From NCBI GenBank assembly GCA_003216275.1, contig QCJC01000010.1:1-64000 (forward strand): a stretch of 64,000 bases of DNA, given 5' to 3'. Below, piece by piece: positions 62,797 through 64,000 of this stretch. The position numbers and the translations under genes are program-made. A model generated the notes under the pieces. It saw only the letters and a program-made list of their open reading frames with translations, ran no database searches and was not told where the DNA came from. This stretch comes from Prochlorococcus sp. AG-402-P18. Its GTDB lineage: Bacteria; Cyanobacteriota; Cyanobacteriia; PCC-6307; Cyanobiaceae. Within the stretch, counting starts at the first letter, position 1; every line of letters starts with the position of its first letter.

Positions 62797-64000
62797 TTGA
62801 GTGTAAATGCACCTTTAGATCTTCCAAGCAACATTGCATTAGTTCATGAATGGTTCACTCCTAGATCTAGTGGTGGTGCTGAGAATGTTGTTAGGACAAT
62901 TGATGATTTATTAACTGAAAAAGCATCACAGCCTGAACTTTTTTCTTTAGTGAATGAAGAGAATTTACAAAAAAGTAGTTGGTTATTTAATAGAACTGTA
63001 AGAACTAGCTTTATTCAAAAATTACCTCTCGGGATCTCACATGTTCAACAATATTTACCACTCTTGCCTTTTGCGATAGAACAACTCGATTTAGAAGGTT
63101 ATCCATTAGTTATAAGTAGTAGTCACCTGGTGGCTAAGGGTATCTTGACTTCGCCTGATCAACTGCATATTAGCTATGTGCATACACCTGTGAGATATGC
63201 CTGGGATCAGATGAATATCTATTTGAAACGGTCTTTTTTAAGCAGATTAGGTTTAGAGCCATTAATTAGATGGCAGTTGTATAGTTTGAGACAATGGGAT
63301 CAATTAAGTAGCTCAAGAATAGATTATTTGATCGCAAACTCTAACTTTACAGCTAAGAGAATTTGGAAGTATTGGAGAAGGCGCTCAGAGGTTCTTCATC
63401 CACCAGTAAATGTGAATCGGTTTGTATGGAATAAACCTAGAGAGGATTTCTATTTAAGTGTTTGTAGATTGGTTCCGAATAAAAGGGTTGACTTACTTGT
63501 TCGAGCTTTTAATAGGCTCAAATTACCTTTGATTGTCGTTGGCGATGGAGTCGAAAAAAACTATTTAAAAGACCTTGCAGGACCAACAGTTCAAATTCTG
63601 GGTTTTCAAAGTATGGCAAAGATTGAAAATCTCATGAGCCAATGTCGAGCTTTTGTTTATGCTGGTATTGAAGATTTTGGGATTGCTCCTGTCGAGGCAA
63701 TGGCTTCGGGTGCTCCAGTAATTGCTTTTGGAAAGGGAGGTGTTTTGGATACAGTTAAATGCTTTAACTCCAAGTCAGGTAAAGGAGCAACTGGGCTTTT
63801 GTTCTCTGCTCAAACAGTAAAGTCTTTGGTTGAAGCAATCGAATTTTTTAAGGAAAAACAACTTTGGAGAGATTTTAATTCTGAATTAATTAGAGATTGG
63901 GCTAATTCTTTTTCTAAAGAAACATTTAAATTAAAATTTGAGAAAACGATAAATAGAGCTTGGAGCGAGCATATAAATTCTTGTGACATTGCGACTAGTG
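62797..64000 (+). CDS. family 4 glycosyltransferase, 3' end missing
   Basis: The frame runs off the window edge; about 401 residues are visible. It starts at TTG 62797, preceded by AAGG. An N-terminal Rossmann half begins NIALVHEWFTPRSSGGAENV, typical of GT4 enzymes. The C-terminal half has CRLVPNKRVDLLVRAFNRLK, then the E-x7-E nucleotide-sugar motif in EDFGIAPVEAMASGAPVIAF. It should transfer a sugar to a lipid, O-antigen-like or exopolysaccharide acceptor; the exact substrate is unknown. Confidence 0.88.
   Translation, partial: MSVNAPLDLPSNIALVHEWFTPRSSGGAENVVRTIDDLLTEKASQPELFSLVNEENLQKSSWLFNRTVRTSFIQKLPLGISHVQQYLPLLPFAIEQLDLEGYPLVISSSHLVAKGILTSPDQLHISYVHTPVRYAWDQMNIYLKRSFLSRLGLEPLIRWQLYSLRQWDQLSSSRIDYLIANSNFTAKRIWKYWRRRSEVLHPPVNVNRFVWNKPREDFYLSVCRLVPNKRVDLLVRAFNRLKLPLIVVGDGVEKNYLKDLAGPTVQILGFQSMAKIENLMSQCRAFVYAGIEDFGIAPVEAMASGAPVIAFGKGGVLDTVKCFNSKSGKGATGLLFSAQTVKSLVEAIEFFKEKQLWRDFNSELIRDWANSFSKETFKLKFEKTINRAWSEHINSCDIATS

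Overview
The window looks like the chromosome of a low-light-adapted Prochlorococcus, probably of the NATL-like (LLI) type; that placement is an inference. The support is the very AT-rich DNA, many TTG/GTG starts, tiny membrane proteins, several high-light-inducible (Hli) genes, a kaiBC locus next to rplU/rpmA with no kaiA, and marine-cyanobacterial families (NblS, PS II S4-domain protein, DUF1825, DUF3086, DUF3386). No insertion sequence, CRISPR array, integrase or rRNA was found. Both window edges cut a gene: a DUF4116 repeat protein on the left and a family-4 glycosyltransferase on the right.

Region 1 (1-18.4 kb) is gene-poor and accessory-like. It holds cyanate lyase, an orphan succinate dehydrogenase/fumarate reductase flavoprotein, an ABC-F ATPase, DUF805, DUF3386, OsmC and DoxX proteins, a four-gene hli operon closed by a perfect 27-bp inverted-repeat terminator, and about twenty small proteins of roughly 40-125 residues, mostly membrane-bound. 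Two gene remnants lie here: a DUF4214 fragment and a frameshifted secreted protein. At least two small families occur twice.

Region 2 (18.6-33.7 kb) is denser and more conserved: a GAF protein, a DMT-type transporter, murD, tRNA-Val, the PS II S4 protein, serA, prmA, a 2Fe-2S ferredoxin, a pentapeptide-repeat protein, RNase Z, a SpoIID-like protein, truB and a methyltransferase.

Region 3 (33.7-47.3 kb) carries rpmA-rplU, kaiB-kaiC, the NblS sensor kinase, purD and purC, then a tight co-directional outer-membrane block: bamA-lpxC-fabZ-lpxA-lpxB-msrA. That block joins outer-membrane protein insertion, lipid A synthesis and an exported methionine sulfoxide reductase.

Region 4 (47.3-59.7 kb) holds pepA, a GIY-YIG protein, DUF1825, tyrS, pyrF, a lipid-linked minus-strand set (MlaE-type permease, DUF3119, DUF3086, plsY), a GPH sugar transporter, tRNA-Gly, an isoamylase-type debranching enzyme, a structured noncoding stretch, and HU. 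Region 5 (59.7-64 kb) returns to small membrane or secreted proteins, a longer Hli protein, a stand-alone protein resembling only the N-terminus of NdhF, and the cut glycosyltransferase.

No single new large system is evident. The most interesting leads are the free-standing NdhF-like N-terminus, the paired small-protein families and gene remnants of the first 18 kb, kaiBC without kaiA with a divergent KaiC tail, the structured 58.6-59.3 kb intergenic region, and the mlaE-DUF3119-DUF3086-plsY cluster.
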